This document shows positions 24,950-33,316 of a DNA stretch of 64,000 nt, piece by piece; position 1 is the stretch's first letter; each line of letters starts with the position of its first letter. The DNA is from SHVO01 sp050250575 (GTDB lineage Bacteria > Pseudomonadota > Alphaproteobacteria > Rhodospirillales > Rhodospirillaceae). Location: assembly GCA_050250575.1 (NCBI GenBank), contig JBFWOJ010000003.1, forward strand, positions 124,001 to 188,000, given 5' to 3'. The position numbers and the translations under genes are program-made. The notes beneath the pieces are model-generated. The model did no database searches, was not told the origin of the DNA, and was given only the letters and a program-made list of their open reading frames with translations.

Positions 24950-25891
24950 GTGACTCTCGCCGTCATTACCAATCGGCTCAGCACCCAGAACCGACGCGCC
25001 GGCAACTGGATCGACCCGCTGCTCTCTCGCGAGCGCGACGTGTTGCACTTTCCGCTAAGCGATGTCGCTGAAACCCCCACCGTCATCCGCCGCTGCGCAG
25101 AAGCCGGTGCCCGCACGCTGGTGGTGAACGGCGGCGACGGAACGGCAGGACTGGTGTTCGGCGCGCTGTTCAACGGAAGCCCGTATCGCGAGCCACCGTC
25201 GGTCGCTCTGCTTCCTGGGGGAAAGACGAACATGACCGCGGCCGCATGGAGCCTGCGCGGCGGCGCGCCGGAGGCGCTGAAGGCTGTCCTTGCCTATCAC
25301 CGCGAAGGATCGCTCGATGCCCACGCGGCGCGGAGGTCGGTCTTGAGCGTGAAGGACGGCAATGATCCGGCGCGCTACGGCGCCTTTTTCGGCGCGGCCG
25401 ACATTGTCGAGGGAATCCTATTCTGCCGAAAACATATCTATCCTCTGAACATGCCGAATGCTGCGAGCCATACCGCCGCTATATCGCTTCTCCTCTGGCG
25501 CAGCCTGTTCGCAGCCTCGGACGCGAAACCGATCTTGCTGACGGAGGGCGAAAATGAGTTGCCGGGCGGGAAATTTTTTGTGTTCGCGGCGACGACGCTC
25601 GAACAGCTGCTCCTGGGGCTAAGACCGGAACCGCCACCGGAGGCGGGAAAAGGTTCCCTGATCTACGTGAGCGTCGATCGCAATCCTCTTTCCATCCTCC
25701 GCGCATTCCCCGATGTGGTGCGGCGGAGACTGCGGCGCGGCAAAGGCCGCAATGTCGGCCGAGCGCATAGTTTATGTCTGCGCTTCAACGGGCACTATAC
25801 AATCGACGGCGAGATGTATGAGGCGAGCGCTGAGCGCGACCTTATCCTCGACTCCCGCAACTCGCTGCGCTTCATTCAACTGCCGTCATGA
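24950..25891 (+). CDS. cpgB: DAG-kinase-fold lipid kinase, probable ceramide kinase
   Basis: A 313-aa protein with a diacylglycerol/sphingosine kinase catalytic fold. Residues 58-66 (VVNGGDGTA) are the nucleotide-binding NGGDGT motif, and LLPGGKTNM follows near 88. The start is a GTG at 24950 with a weak binding site. In Caulobacter a protein of this family (CpgB) phosphorylates ceramide; here, the location between spt and bcerS makes ceramide the likely substrate. Its stop overlaps the next start as ATGA, so the two proteins are coupled. It could instead act on diacylglycerol or a long-chain base. Confidence 0.75.
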   Translation: MTLAVITNRLSTQNRRAGNWIDPLLSRERDVLHFPLSDVAETPTVIRRCAEAGARTLVVNGGDGTAGLVFGALFNGSPYREPPSVALLPGGKTNMTAAAWSLRGGAPEALKAVLAYHREGSLDAHAARRSVLSVKDGNDPARYGAFFGAADIVEGILFCRKHIYPLNMPNAASHTAAISLLLWRSLFAASDAKPILLTEGENELPGGKFFVFAATTLEQLLLGLRPEPPPEAGKGSLIYVSVDRNPLSILRAFPDVVRRRLRRGKGRNVGRAHSLCLRFNGHYTIDGEMYEASAERDLILDSRNSLRFIQLPS

Positions 25892-26808
25892 GCGAACTCA
25901 TCGACATTATCGCTGCGGAAACCCGAAAGCCGGTGTTTCCGGCCGCGCGGGCATTCGCAGAAGAGCTTCGCCGGCGCTATGGCCCGGCGGCTGCGGCCGT
26001 CCTTTTTTACGGCTCCTGCCTGCGGCAGGCGACGGATGAAGGGCTCATTCTGGATTTCTACGTGGTCGTCGACCGCCTGACCGCCGCGCTAAAGAACCCC
26101 GTCAGCGTGGCGTTTGGACACCTCCTGCCGCCCAACGTCTATTATCACGAGATGACCTACGAGGGGCGCACGCTGAGAGCCAAGGTCGCCGTCATCAGCG
26201 TATCAAAGTTCCTCCGCGGCACCGGCCCGCTGGCTTTCACCTCCGCGCTTTGGGCGCGGTTCGCCCAACCTTCGCGCCTTCTTTATGCGCGCAACACCGA
26301 GATCGAACGGCGCATGGTTTCGGCGCTGGCCGAAGCGGCGAGGACCACCGCCGTGCGGACGGCAGCGCTTTTTACGGGGGAGTTCACGGCCCGCGACCTG
26401 TGGGTCCGCGCGTTCCGCGAGACATATGCTGCGGAGCTTCGCCCCGAAAAGCCGGAGAAGAGCATCGAACTAGTCGAGGGGGATCTCGCGCGTTATCAGG
26501 CTGTGACCGCCGCCATTCTCGCTGCAAAGAAAGACACACCCGGCGTCTATCCTCCGGGGGGCGACGAAAAGGCGCAGGAGAGCGCCGTCGCCACGTGGCG
26601 GTTGCGGCGCCTTGTCGGGAAGACTTTAAACGCAGCGCGCTTGATCAAGGCCGCCTTCACGTTCGGCGGAGGGCTGGAATACGCGGTGGCAAAGATCGAA
26701 CGCCACTCCGGCGTGAAGATCGAGCTGACGGAAAAAGAAAGGCGGACCCCCTTGCTGACGGGGATCCGCCTGTTTTTTCAGGTGAGGAAGCGCGGCGGCC
26801 TGAATTAA
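25888..26808 (+). CDS. Tam41-like nucleotidyltransferase, putative lipid-phosphate cytidylyltransferase
   Basis: A 306-aa protein with a nucleotidyltransferase-fold signature: YGSCLRQ (Gly42, Ser43) followed by ILDFYVVVD with Asp56 and Asp62 as candidate metal ligands, then PPNVYYHEM. This pattern resembles mitochondrial Tam41, which makes CDP-diacylglycerol from phosphatidate and CTP. Coupled to the lipid kinase by ATGA, it may turn ceramide-1-phosphate into CDP-ceramide. That is inference. Caulobacter has three cpg genes for ceramide phosphoglycerate, and I cannot say from memory whether this corresponds to cpgA or cpgC. An intrinsic terminator lies inside its last 70 bases. Confidence 0.68.
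   Translation: MSELIDIIAAETRKPVFPAARAFAEELRRRYGPAAAAVLFYGSCLRQATDEGLILDFYVVVDRLTAALKNPVSVAFGHLLPPNVYYHEMTYEGRTLRAKVAVISVSKFLRGTGPLAFTSALWARFAQPSRLLYARNTEIERRMVSALAEAARTTAVRTAALFTGEFTARDLWVRAFRETYAAELRPEKPEKSIELVEGDLARYQAVTAAILAAKKDTPGVYPPGGDEKAQESAVATWRLRRLVGKTLNAARLIKAAFTFGGGLEYAVAKIERHSGVKIELTEKERRTPLLTGIRLFFQVRKRGGLN
26741..26779. terminator. Bidirectional intrinsic terminator inside a coding end
   Basis: GGCGGACCCC (26741-26750) pairs with GGGGATCCGCC (26760-26770) with one bulged A, nine-base loop. The plus strand continues TGTTTTTTC, and on the minus strand the hairpin is followed by TTTCTTTTTC, so it can stop transcripts from both sides. It sits about 30 bases before the stop of the Tam41-like gene and faces the end of spt. 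Confidence 0.75.
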
Positions 26809-26861
26809 TAGTCGCGCGCGATCCTCCGAAAAGCGAAAGGCTACTTTATCCTGATCGCGCC

Positions 26862-28091
26862 TTAGGCGCGTGCGGCAACCTTCGGCGCCGTGGTGTCGAT
26901 CAGGCCGAGCTTGCCGGCGACTTCCGCGAAGATTGCTACGACACGATCGATTTGCTCTTCCGTGTGCGCGGCGCAAAGGCTCGCGCGCAGGAGGCAATAC
27001 CCGAACGGCGTCGCCGGCGGCAGTGCAAGGTTGACATAAACGCCAGCCTCGATCAGTCCCCGCCAGAACGCGATGGCCGTCACCGGATCCGGCGCGACCA
27101 CGGCGACTACCGGGCTTACATCGGAAGCAATCTTGAGACCCAACGCGGACAGACCGCTGTGCAGCTGTTCGGAGTTGCGGGCAATGCGTTTCCGCAGGAC
27201 CCCGCCCTTCTTGATGATCTCAAGGTTGACGGTCGCCGACGCGACCACGGACGGAGGCAACGAGGCCGTAAAGATGTAAGCGCGAGTCACGAGGCGTAAG
27301 GTTTCGAACTTCGGATGGTTCGAGACGCAGAAGCCGCCGACGGTGCCCACCGACTTCGAGAAAGTGCCGACGATAAAGTCGACATCGTCTTCGACGCCCG
27401 CTTCCTCCGGCACGCCGCGGCCGTAACGGCCGCAAACACCCATCGAGTGCGCTTCGTCGGAAAGCAGATAGACGTTTTCGTATTTCCGCTTCACGGCGGC
27501 AAATTCGGCCATTGGCGCCTTGTCGCCGAGCATCGAGTAGATGCCCTCGACGACGATAAGCTTATTCCCCGGCTTGTCGGCGAGGCGCGCCAAGCGTTTA
27601 TCGAGATCGGCTGCGTCGTTGTGTTTAAATCGGATGACCTGCGCCTGGCTGCCGCGCACGCCGTCGTAAATCGAAGCATGGCAGTCGGCGTCCATCAGGA
27701 TGAAATCTTCGGGCCCCATCAGGGTCGAGAGGATGCCCATATTGGCGAGGAAGCCGGTGGAGAATACCATCGCGTGCTTCTTGGCGAAGAACTCGCATAG
27801 CGCCGCTTCGAGTTCCTTGTGACCGTAATAGGTTCCATTCGCCATGCGGCTGCCGGTCGTGCCCGTACCGCAGGCGTCGAGCGCTTCGTGCGCGGCCTTC
27901 AGCGCTTCCGGCTGAAAGGTGAGGCCGAGATAATTGTTGGTACCGACCAGAATAGTGTGGCGCCCCCCGATCATGGCTTCGGTCTGCGACAGAACCTCAT
28001 CCATCACGACGTTGAATGGGTTGATGCCTTCGCCGAAAAGCGCATCGCGCTGCGCCAGGAGCGGCGCCCAACGGTGGAACAAGTCAGCCAT
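26862..28091 (-). CDS. spt: Serine palmitoyltransferase
   Basis: A 409-aa alpha-oxoamine synthase, fold-type I PLP. Lys246 in GTFSKSVGTVGGF binds PLP; His138 (DADCHASIYDG) stacks on the ring; Asp212 and His215 (SDEAHSMG) hold the cofactor; GTGTTGSR is the conserved loop. It condenses serine with an acyl thioester to 3-ketosphinganine, the first step of sphingolipid synthesis. KBL and HemA are close relatives, but the adjoining acyl carrier protein, reductase and acyl-ACP synthetase fix the role. It is last in the operon aasR-cerR-acp-spt. Confidence 0.9.
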   Translation of the reverse strand: MADLFHRWAPLLAQRDALFGEGINPFNVVMDEVLSQTEAMIGGRHTILVGTNNYLGLTFQPEALKAAHEALDACGTGTTGSRMANGTYYGHKELEAALCEFFAKKHAMVFSTGFLANMGILSTLMGPEDFILMDADCHASIYDGVRGSQAQVIRFKHNDAADLDKRLARLADKPGNKLIVVEGIYSMLGDKAPMAEFAAVKRKYENVYLLSDEAHSMGVCGRYGRGVPEEAGVEDDVDFIVGTFSKSVGTVGGFCVSNHPKFETLRLVTRAYIFTASLPPSVVASATVNLEIIKKGGVLRKRIARNSEQLHSGLSALGLKIASDVSPVVAVVAPDPVTAIAFWRGLIEAGVYVNLALPPATPFGYCLLRASLCAAHTEEQIDRVVAIFAEVAGKLGLIDTTAPKVAARA

Positions 28092-28125
28092 GTTACGTCC
28101 CCTTTAACTTTACCGACGTGAGCGT

Positions 28126-28398
28126 TTAACGCCCTTCGTCCTTGAGAATCTTTTCGATCGCCAGCCCCAGGTCGTTCACAGTGGCCACATCCGGAAGGAT
28201 GTTGAGCGGCACCGAGATATCGAATTCGTCCTCGACGACGGCGACGAATTCCATCACGACCAGGGAGTCGAAGTTCAGGTCCTCGGTGAATCTCGTTTCA
28301 GGCTTCAGCTCGGTCCCGGTCTTGTTGAACGCCGCCAGGATGTTCACCAAGGTCGCCAGAGTCTCAGGCGATGGTTCGGTAGAGGCGTTCATGACCAT
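28126..28398 (-). CDS. acp: Acyl carrier protein dedicated to sphingolipid synthesis
   Basis: A 90-aa acyl carrier protein. Ser45 in NFDSLVVMEF is the site for 4'-phosphopantetheine. It is acidic and mostly helical, of usual length. Start at 28398 has GGGA ahead; an ATG two codons later is also possible. It lies 34 bases upstream of spt and 92 bases downstream of the reductase gene. It should carry the acyl chain activated by the fatty acyl-AMP ligase to Spt. Confidence 0.88.
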   Translation of the reverse strand: MVMNASTEPSPETLATLVNILAAFNKTGTELKPETRFTEDLNFDSLVVMEFVAVVEDEFDISVPLNILPDVATVNDLGLAIEKILKDEGR

Positions 28399-28490
28399 GC
28401 ATTCCCAGCGCCTTTGTCAGGCGTCTTCTTCACAAAACCTTCGCAGGTGCGAAAACTTGTGCGGGAACAAGGGCTCGCTGACAAATCAAC

Positions 28491-29462
28491 TTAGGGGTTA
28501 CTTGTTAACAGGCCGCGTGAGGTGTACCAGCTGACGGCATCCTTAAACCCCTGGTCGAGCGACCATGATGGGTTATATCCCGGAAGTTCTGTGCAATCGG
28601 CGACCCAGTCCGGATGAAGGAGTTCCGGAATCTTACTCCAGGACAGGACCGACGCCCGCCCGGCGACGGTCGAAGCAATGCTCGCCACCGCTCCGGCGGC
28701 GTACAGAACCGCAGCCGGCACGGCGATGAGCCGAGGGGTGGTCCGCAGCGCACTTCCGGCGGCTTGGGCGATCTCCTCCCACGTGTAGCCCCCGACCCGA
28801 CCGTCATCGAACTCCACCGGCCGGTCCGGCAGGCCCTCGACCGTCATGGCCGCGAGCACCGCCGCTGCCACATCGCTGACATGCACAAGCGATGTCCGCG
28901 CCCGATCCACCATCGGCCGCAGCACAAAACCGCGCGCCGCCATCTTGAATACGCGCAGGGTTTCAAGGTCGCCAGGTCCATAGACGGCCGGCGGACGGAG
29001 AATGACGGTGGGGAGTTTGTCCTGAAAGGCGCGCAACGCCTGTTCGCCCGCCCGTTTGCTGGCGGCGTAGGGCGACAGCCGCGGCTCGCGCGCCGCAAGT
29101 GACGACAAGTGGACAAAGCGTGCCGGCTTGGCCTCAGCGGCGGCGATCCCGGCAAGCCGGCGCGTTGCGTCGGCGTTGACGGCGAGAAAACCGTCGCGGC
29201 TGATGGCGCGGATCGCCCCGGCGCAATGGACAACAGCGCTCGCCCCTTTGACCAGGGATTTAAGCGCGCCATCGTCGACCAGGCTGCCGAGAACCCAAGA
29301 GACGGCGTCGTTTTCGGCTTGGTCCTTAGCGGGCAGGCGGCGCGCCAATGCGCGAACCGTGTAACCGGCCTCTATCAGCGCTTCCACCACATGGCGGCCG
29401 ATGAAGCCGGTGGCGCCCGTTACCGCGACGACGGGCCCGGCGGTGAGTTGGTCACGGGGCAC
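28491..29462 (-). CDS. cerR: 3-ketosphinganine/ceramide reductase-like NAD(P)-dependent protein
   Basis: A 323-aa extended short-chain dehydrogenase. The Rossmann motif is VTGATGFIGRH (about residues 14-24) and the catalytic pattern is SLAAREPRLSPYAASKRAG, with Tyr and Lys in YxxxK. It likely reduces the 3-keto group of the sphingoid base or of the keto-ceramide, as CerR does in Caulobacter. The start is taken as GTG at 29462, the only in-frame start codon that leaves the Rossmann strand intact, giving an 11-base overlap with the preceding gene. Confidence 0.82.
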   Translation of the reverse strand: MPRDQLTAGPVVAVTGATGFIGRHVVEALIEAGYTVRALARRLPAKDQAENDAVSWVLGSLVDDGALKSLVKGASAVVHCAGAIRAISRDGFLAVNADATRRLAGIAAAEAKPARFVHLSSLAAREPRLSPYAASKRAGEQALRAFQDKLPTVILRPPAVYGPGDLETLRVFKMAARGFVLRPMVDRARTSLVHVSDVAAAVLAAMTVEGLPDRPVEFDDGRVGGYTWEEIAQAAGSALRTTPRLIAVPAAVLYAAGAVASIASTVAGRASVLSWSKIPELLHPDWVADCTELPGYNPSWSLDQGFKDAVSWYTSRGLLTSNP

Positions 29463-31230
29463 TCGAACCGCTCGGATCGATGGGCGTGATTTCGCCCGCC
29501 TCGAACATTTTCTTCGCGCGCCCGCGCGCCAGTTTGCCAGAGGTCGTCTTCGGCAAGCTGCGCGCCGGAACGAGGATGACGTCGCACAGGATTCCGACCG
29601 CATCCTGCACCTTCGCGCGAACGTCGGCTTGAAGTTTTCGTCGGTCTTCGGCGCTTGATGGGCGACACTGCACAAGCACCGTCGGCCGCTCGCTGCCGTC
29701 GGCATTCGGAAGAACGATCGCAGCACTGTCGCCGGATCGAAGTCCGTCGAGATGCTCGACCGTCCATTCGATATCCTGCGGCCACACGTTGCGGCCGTTG
29801 ATGATCATCATATCCTTGGCGCGTCCGACGATGACGAGCTCGTCGCCAATCCAGTAAGCGAGGTCGCCGGTGTCCAGCCACCCGTCGATCAGCGCGGCCT
29901 TGCTTGCTTCGTCGTCGTTGAAGTAGCCCCGCATCACGCTGGGACCTTGAACGAACAGACGTCCGACTTGGCGCTCGCCTAGAACGTTGCCCAGCTCGTC
30001 GCGAATTTCGCCGCGGTGTTCGGGCAGCACCTTCCCGCAGGATACGAAAGTACGCGCGCCTGCGGAGCCGGCCGCAGCGGGAACGGCGCGGTGCGCTTCC
30101 AGCGCTTCCTTGTCAACATGATCGAGCCGCATGCCGTGGCCTGCGTCGGCGAAACTGACGGCAAGCACGCATTCGGCCAATCCGTAACTCGCGCAAAAGG
30201 CCTTGTCGGAAAAGCCGTAAGGCCGGAAGGCGTCGGCAAAGGCCTGCATCACGTTCGGCTTGATCATCTCGCCGCCGATGCCCGCGATGCGCCACTTCGA
30301 AAGATCAAGGTCGAGCGAGCCCTCAGCCATTGTCGTCACGCGGCGTGCGCAAAGCTCATAGCCGAACGAGGGCGCATAGGACACGGTACCGCCGTTGTCG
30401 CTGACGAGCTTGAGCCATGTCAGCGGACGGCGTGCGAAATCCTCCGTCGGCAAATAGTCCATCGACGTCTGGCTCGTAAGCGCGCCGAGCATGAATCCGA
30501 CAAGGCCCATGTCGTGAAAGAACGGCAGCCACGACGTTCCACGATCGCCGATGCCGTTGCGCACGCCGTATCGCGTCATGGCGCGGCAGTTGGCCATCAG
30601 GCTGGCGTGCGTGACCATGACCCCCGTCGGAAAGCGCGTCGAGCCGGAGCTGTATTGGATATAGGAGAGGTCGTCGGTCTTGGCGCGCGTCAGAATCGCC
30701 GCGGGTGCGGCACGGTCATAAACGTCCTGCGCGGTGCCGATCAGCATCAGCGCAAACTCGGCGGCCGCTTCCTGGACCAGCGGCAGAAATTCGGACGGTC
30801 CGACCGCCATGCGAGCCCCCGAGGAGCGCAGCTGGCCTTTAATCTGTTCGATGTAGGCTTCACGTCGGCCGAACGCGGTCGGCAGCGGCATCGGAACGGG
30901 AATCGCGCCGGCGTATTGGCAGGCGAAGAACATTGCCAGAAAGTCGGGCTCGGTGGCCGCCAACAGCGCAACGCGGTCGCCGCGCGCGATGCCGAGGCCC
31001 ACCAAGCGCCGTCCTAGGTCTTCGGCGCGGTCGCGCAGAACGCGATACGGCAATGCGATTTCGAGAATGCCACGCGCCGAGTAGAAATTCATCCCGGTTT
31101 CGCTCTGAGCGGCATAATCAAGGGCGTCGCTGAGGGTGGCGAAATCCGCAAGCCGCCTCGTGAAACCGGGGGTGTCAGACGGAGTAGGACGCGACGATAG
31201 GCTATCGGAAACTTGGACTGCTGTGCTCAT
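29452..31230 (-). CDS. aasR: Fatty acyl-AMP ligase / acyl-ACP synthetase
   Basis: A 592-aa adenylate-forming enzyme of the fatty acyl-AMP ligase group. The A3 loop is YIQYSSGSTRFPTG, WLPFFHDMGLVG is a FAAL hallmark, GRAKDMMIINGRNVWPQDIE is the hinge region, and LPKTTSGKLAR holds the catalytic lysine. It activates a fatty acid as acyl-AMP and likely loads the neighbouring acyl carrier protein. It is first in the operon leading to spt and is divergent from the bufferin operon. Confidence 0.88.
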   Translation of the reverse strand: MSTAVQVSDSLSSRPTPSDTPGFTRRLADFATLSDALDYAAQSETGMNFYSARGILEIALPYRVLRDRAEDLGRRLVGLGIARGDRVALLAATEPDFLAMFFACQYAGAIPVPMPLPTAFGRREAYIEQIKGQLRSSGARMAVGPSEFLPLVQEAAAEFALMLIGTAQDVYDRAAPAAILTRAKTDDLSYIQYSSGSTRFPTGVMVTHASLMANCRAMTRYGVRNGIGDRGTSWLPFFHDMGLVGFMLGALTSQTSMDYLPTEDFARRPLTWLKLVSDNGGTVSYAPSFGYELCARRVTTMAEGSLDLDLSKWRIAGIGGEMIKPNVMQAFADAFRPYGFSDKAFCASYGLAECVLAVSFADAGHGMRLDHVDKEALEAHRAVPAAAGSAGARTFVSCGKVLPEHRGEIRDELGNVLGERQVGRLFVQGPSVMRGYFNDDEASKAALIDGWLDTGDLAYWIGDELVIVGRAKDMMIINGRNVWPQDIEWTVEHLDGLRSGDSAAIVLPNADGSERPTVLVQCRPSSAEDRRKLQADVRAKVQDAVGILCDVILVPARSLPKTTSGKLARGRAKKMFEAGEITPIDPSGSSAP

Positions 31231-31361
31231 ATGAGCGTTCTCTTCGCCCTAACGCTGAAGACGGTCAATTCACCGAATGTTACAATTATTGCAGTGGGAT
31301 TGAGCGTCCATTGAACAAACCGTTGGAGATGAGGTCTCACACAGCTGTGATTCCGTACAGG

Positions 31362-31390
31362 TTGAAGCTCGTTAGTATTGTAAATACAAA
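31362..31390 (+). promoter_or_regulatory. Candidate promoter for bufferin operon
   Basis: TTGAAG (31362-31367) and TACAAA (31385-31390) lie 17 bases apart, putting a start near 31397, about 20 bases before bufA. GAGGAG precedes the ATG. The -10 match is only moderate. In Caulobacter a bufferin operon is under an ECF sigma factor, and I could not see its promoter motif here, so this is tentative. Confidence 0.35.
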
Positions 31391-31416
31391 GCGCGTCCGC
31401 TTCGAGGAGAGTACCG

Positions 31417-31728
31417 ATGGATAAGAAGACTCTTGCCGCCGCAGTCGCGGGCGCCGTCGCTATGGCCGGACAACTCGCCCCCGTCTCCGCCGCCGACGCC
31501 AGCAAAGGCAAGGAGAAGTGCTTTGGCGTCGCTGTCGCAGGTGAGAACGGCTGCGCCTCGGCGGACGGAAGCCATGCGTGCGCCGGGATGTCGACCATCG
31601 ACTACAGCGGCCAGGAATGGGTGCTCGTCGAAGGAGGCACGTGCGAGAAGATGGGCGGTAAGTTCGAGCCGTTCCAGGGCATCGGCAAGCCGCCCGCGAA
31701 ACCGCCGGCCTCCTCCGCGAAAAAGTGA
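31417..31728 (+). CDS. bufA1: Bufferin precursor (DUF2282, copper-related RiPP)
   Basis: A 103-aa precursor peptide. Signal peptide residues 1 to about 25 (LAAAVAGAVAMAGQLAPVSAA). Four cysteines at 35, 46, 55 and 76, in EKCFG, NGCAS, HACAG and GTCEK, match the DUF2282 pattern. In Caulobacter such proteins are oxidised on cysteines by the MNIO partner and bind copper in the envelope. The end is Lys/Pro/Ala-rich. GTGA overlap with bufB shows translational coupling. Confidence 0.88.
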   Translation: MDKKTLAAAVAGAVAMAGQLAPVSAADASKGKEKCFGVAVAGENGCASADGSHACAGMSTIDYSGQEWVLVEGGTCEKMGGKFEPFQGIGKPPAKPPASSAKK

Positions 31729-32555
31729 ATCTCGCGCGCGCGTGCGGGATCGGACTGCGTTCGGCGCATCTCGCAGAGATCGCGTCCGAACCCAAGGACG
31801 CACCGCTTACGGCTCCGTGGCTCGAGATTCATACCGAAAACTTTTTGAGCGACGGTGGGCCGCGGCTCGCAACGCTCGATGCCATCGCTGCGCGCTATCC
31901 GATCAGTTGCCATAGCGTTGCGCTGTCGCTCGGCTCGGCACAAGGTCTCGACAAGGCGCATCTCGCGCGCGTAAGCACCCTGGTCGCCCGCGTGAAACCC
32001 AGATTCATCTCCGATCATCTTTCCTGGAGCGCGGTCGACGGCGTCCATTACAACGATCTCCTGCCGCTGCCGTATGACGAGGGCACGCTCGACATCGTGG
32101 CACGGAACATAAGCGAGGCGCAGGACGCATTCGATCGGCGGATCCTGATTGAGAATCCCTCCCGGTATCTCGCTTTCTCGCAGAGCACCATGGACGAACC
32201 GGAATTTCTACGCCGGCTGGCGGCCCGCACGGGGTGCGGCCTTCTGCTGGATATCAACAATGTCCACGTCAGCGCCACGAACCTAGGCTTCGACGCAGCC
32301 GATTACCTCGCACGGATTCCAGCGCAGATGGTTGAAGAGATTCATCTCGCCGGCTTTGCCAGCAGCGCGGAGCAGCCGGTGCTCTTGGTCGACACCCACA
32401 GCCATCCGGTGGCCGAGGATGTTTGGGTGCTTTACGAGCAAACCATCGGCCGCATCGGCCCGCGACCAACCCTCATCGAATGGGACTCGAACGTGCCGTC
32501 GCTCGCCGTTCTCCTGGCCGAGACGGAGCGGGCCCAGAAAGTTTTGAGCCGGTGA
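31725..32555 (+). CDS. bufB: Multinuclear non-haem iron oxidase (DUF692/MNIO) for bufferin maturation
   Basis: A 276-aa TIM-barrel protein of the DUF692 family, related to MbnB. Candidate iron ligands are in LEIHTENF, CHSVALSLGS, SDHLSW, LIENPSRY, LLLDINNVHVSA, and EIHLAGF. Members oxidise cysteine residues in precursor peptides; in bufferins they form thiooxazole-type groups. Starts at GTG 31725 inside the bufA stop and overlaps bufC by GTGA. Confidence 0.9.
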   Translation: MNLARACGIGLRSAHLAEIASEPKDAPLTAPWLEIHTENFLSDGGPRLATLDAIAARYPISCHSVALSLGSAQGLDKAHLARVSTLVARVKPRFISDHLSWSAVDGVHYNDLLPLPYDEGTLDIVARNISEAQDAFDRRILIENPSRYLAFSQSTMDEPEFLRRLAARTGCGLLLDINNVHVSATNLGFDAADYLARIPAQMVEEIHLAGFASSAEQPVLLVDTHSHPVAEDVWVLYEQTIGRIGPRPTLIEWDSNVPSLAVLLAETERAQKVLSR

Positions 32556-33316
32556 CCGATCTCCTTTCTCTTCAGCGTAAATTTCAACGCGCGTTGACCG
32601 GGGTCGATCGTCTGGACGACATCGTCCGCGGCGGAGCCGGCGGCCTTGCCATCCATAAAGCGACGATCGAAGCTGGCCTCACGCAAGCTCTCGCCAATGT
32701 TTTTCCAGCCGTGCGCCGGGTCGCCGGCGCGCCGACATTTGCGATGCTGGCGGTCGAATTCATCAATGCGCAGCCGCCGCGGCATCCGGTTCTGGCCAAT
32801 TACGGACGCGGATTTCCGGCGTTCATCTCCATGCAGCCGATTGGCGCTTCGCTTCCTTATCTTCAGGATCTCGCGCGCGTCGAGTGGATGCGCCAGGAGT
32901 CATATCTGGCCGCGGATGCGCCAGTTCTCGATGCCGGGGGGTTGGACGTAAACGATGCCGAAGCGATGAGCACGCTGCGGCTGAAGGTTCATCCGGCATT
33001 GCGCCTCATCACTTCGCCTTTTCCGGTGCATAGGATCTGGCGACTCAATCAGCCGGACGTCGCGGATAAGGATATTCCCGCCGTCGACATGAAGGTTTCA
33101 GAGACGGTGATCGTGACGCGGCCGCAGAACGAGGTGGTTACGCGCGCCATTCATCTTGCCGACGCCACTCTCGTACGCGCGATCGGCGGCGGCGCGACGC
33201 TGGCCGCAGCGGTCGAGGCCGCCCTTGTGATCGCGGCTGATTTCGATGTGACCAGAGCACTCGCAGGTCACTTCGCGAGCGGCACGTTTTCTAGCCCGAC
33301 GTCTTCTAGCCCCTGA
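32552..33316 (+). CDS. bufC: DUF2063-family partner protein of the bufferin system
   Basis: A 254-aa protein. Residues 1 to about 90 are a DUF2063 domain (LLSLQRKFQRALTG, TQALANVFPAVRRV and AMLAVEFINAQPPRHPVLANYG), thought to help the MNIO enzyme recognise its precursor. The C-terminal half (about 130-245) is a beta-rich domain. GTG at 32552 overlaps the bufB stop. The 3' end overlaps the convergent gene at 33306 by 11 bases. Confidence 0.85.
   Translation: MTDLLSLQRKFQRALTGVDRLDDIVRGGAGGLAIHKATIEAGLTQALANVFPAVRRVAGAPTFAMLAVEFINAQPPRHPVLANYGRGFPAFISMQPIGASLPYLQDLARVEWMRQESYLAADAPVLDAGGLDVNDAEAMSTLRLKVHPALRLITSPFPVHRIWRLNQPDVADKDIPAVDMKVSETVIVTRPQNEVVTRAIHLADATLVRAIGGGATLAAAVEAALVIAADFDVTRALAGHFASGTFSSPTSSSP

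Noticed and set aside
20082..31230. Genomic island boundaries around the sphingolipid locus
   Set aside because: No tRNA end, direct repeats, integrase or transposase seen at either side, and base composition looks like the neighbours, so recent transfer is not supported.
31337..31350. TCACA-CAGC-TGTGA inverted repeat upstream of bufA as a CRP/FNR site
   Set aside because: Half-sites are in reversed order and spacing compared with TGTGA-N6-TCACA, so it does not match. Five-base arms are common by chance.
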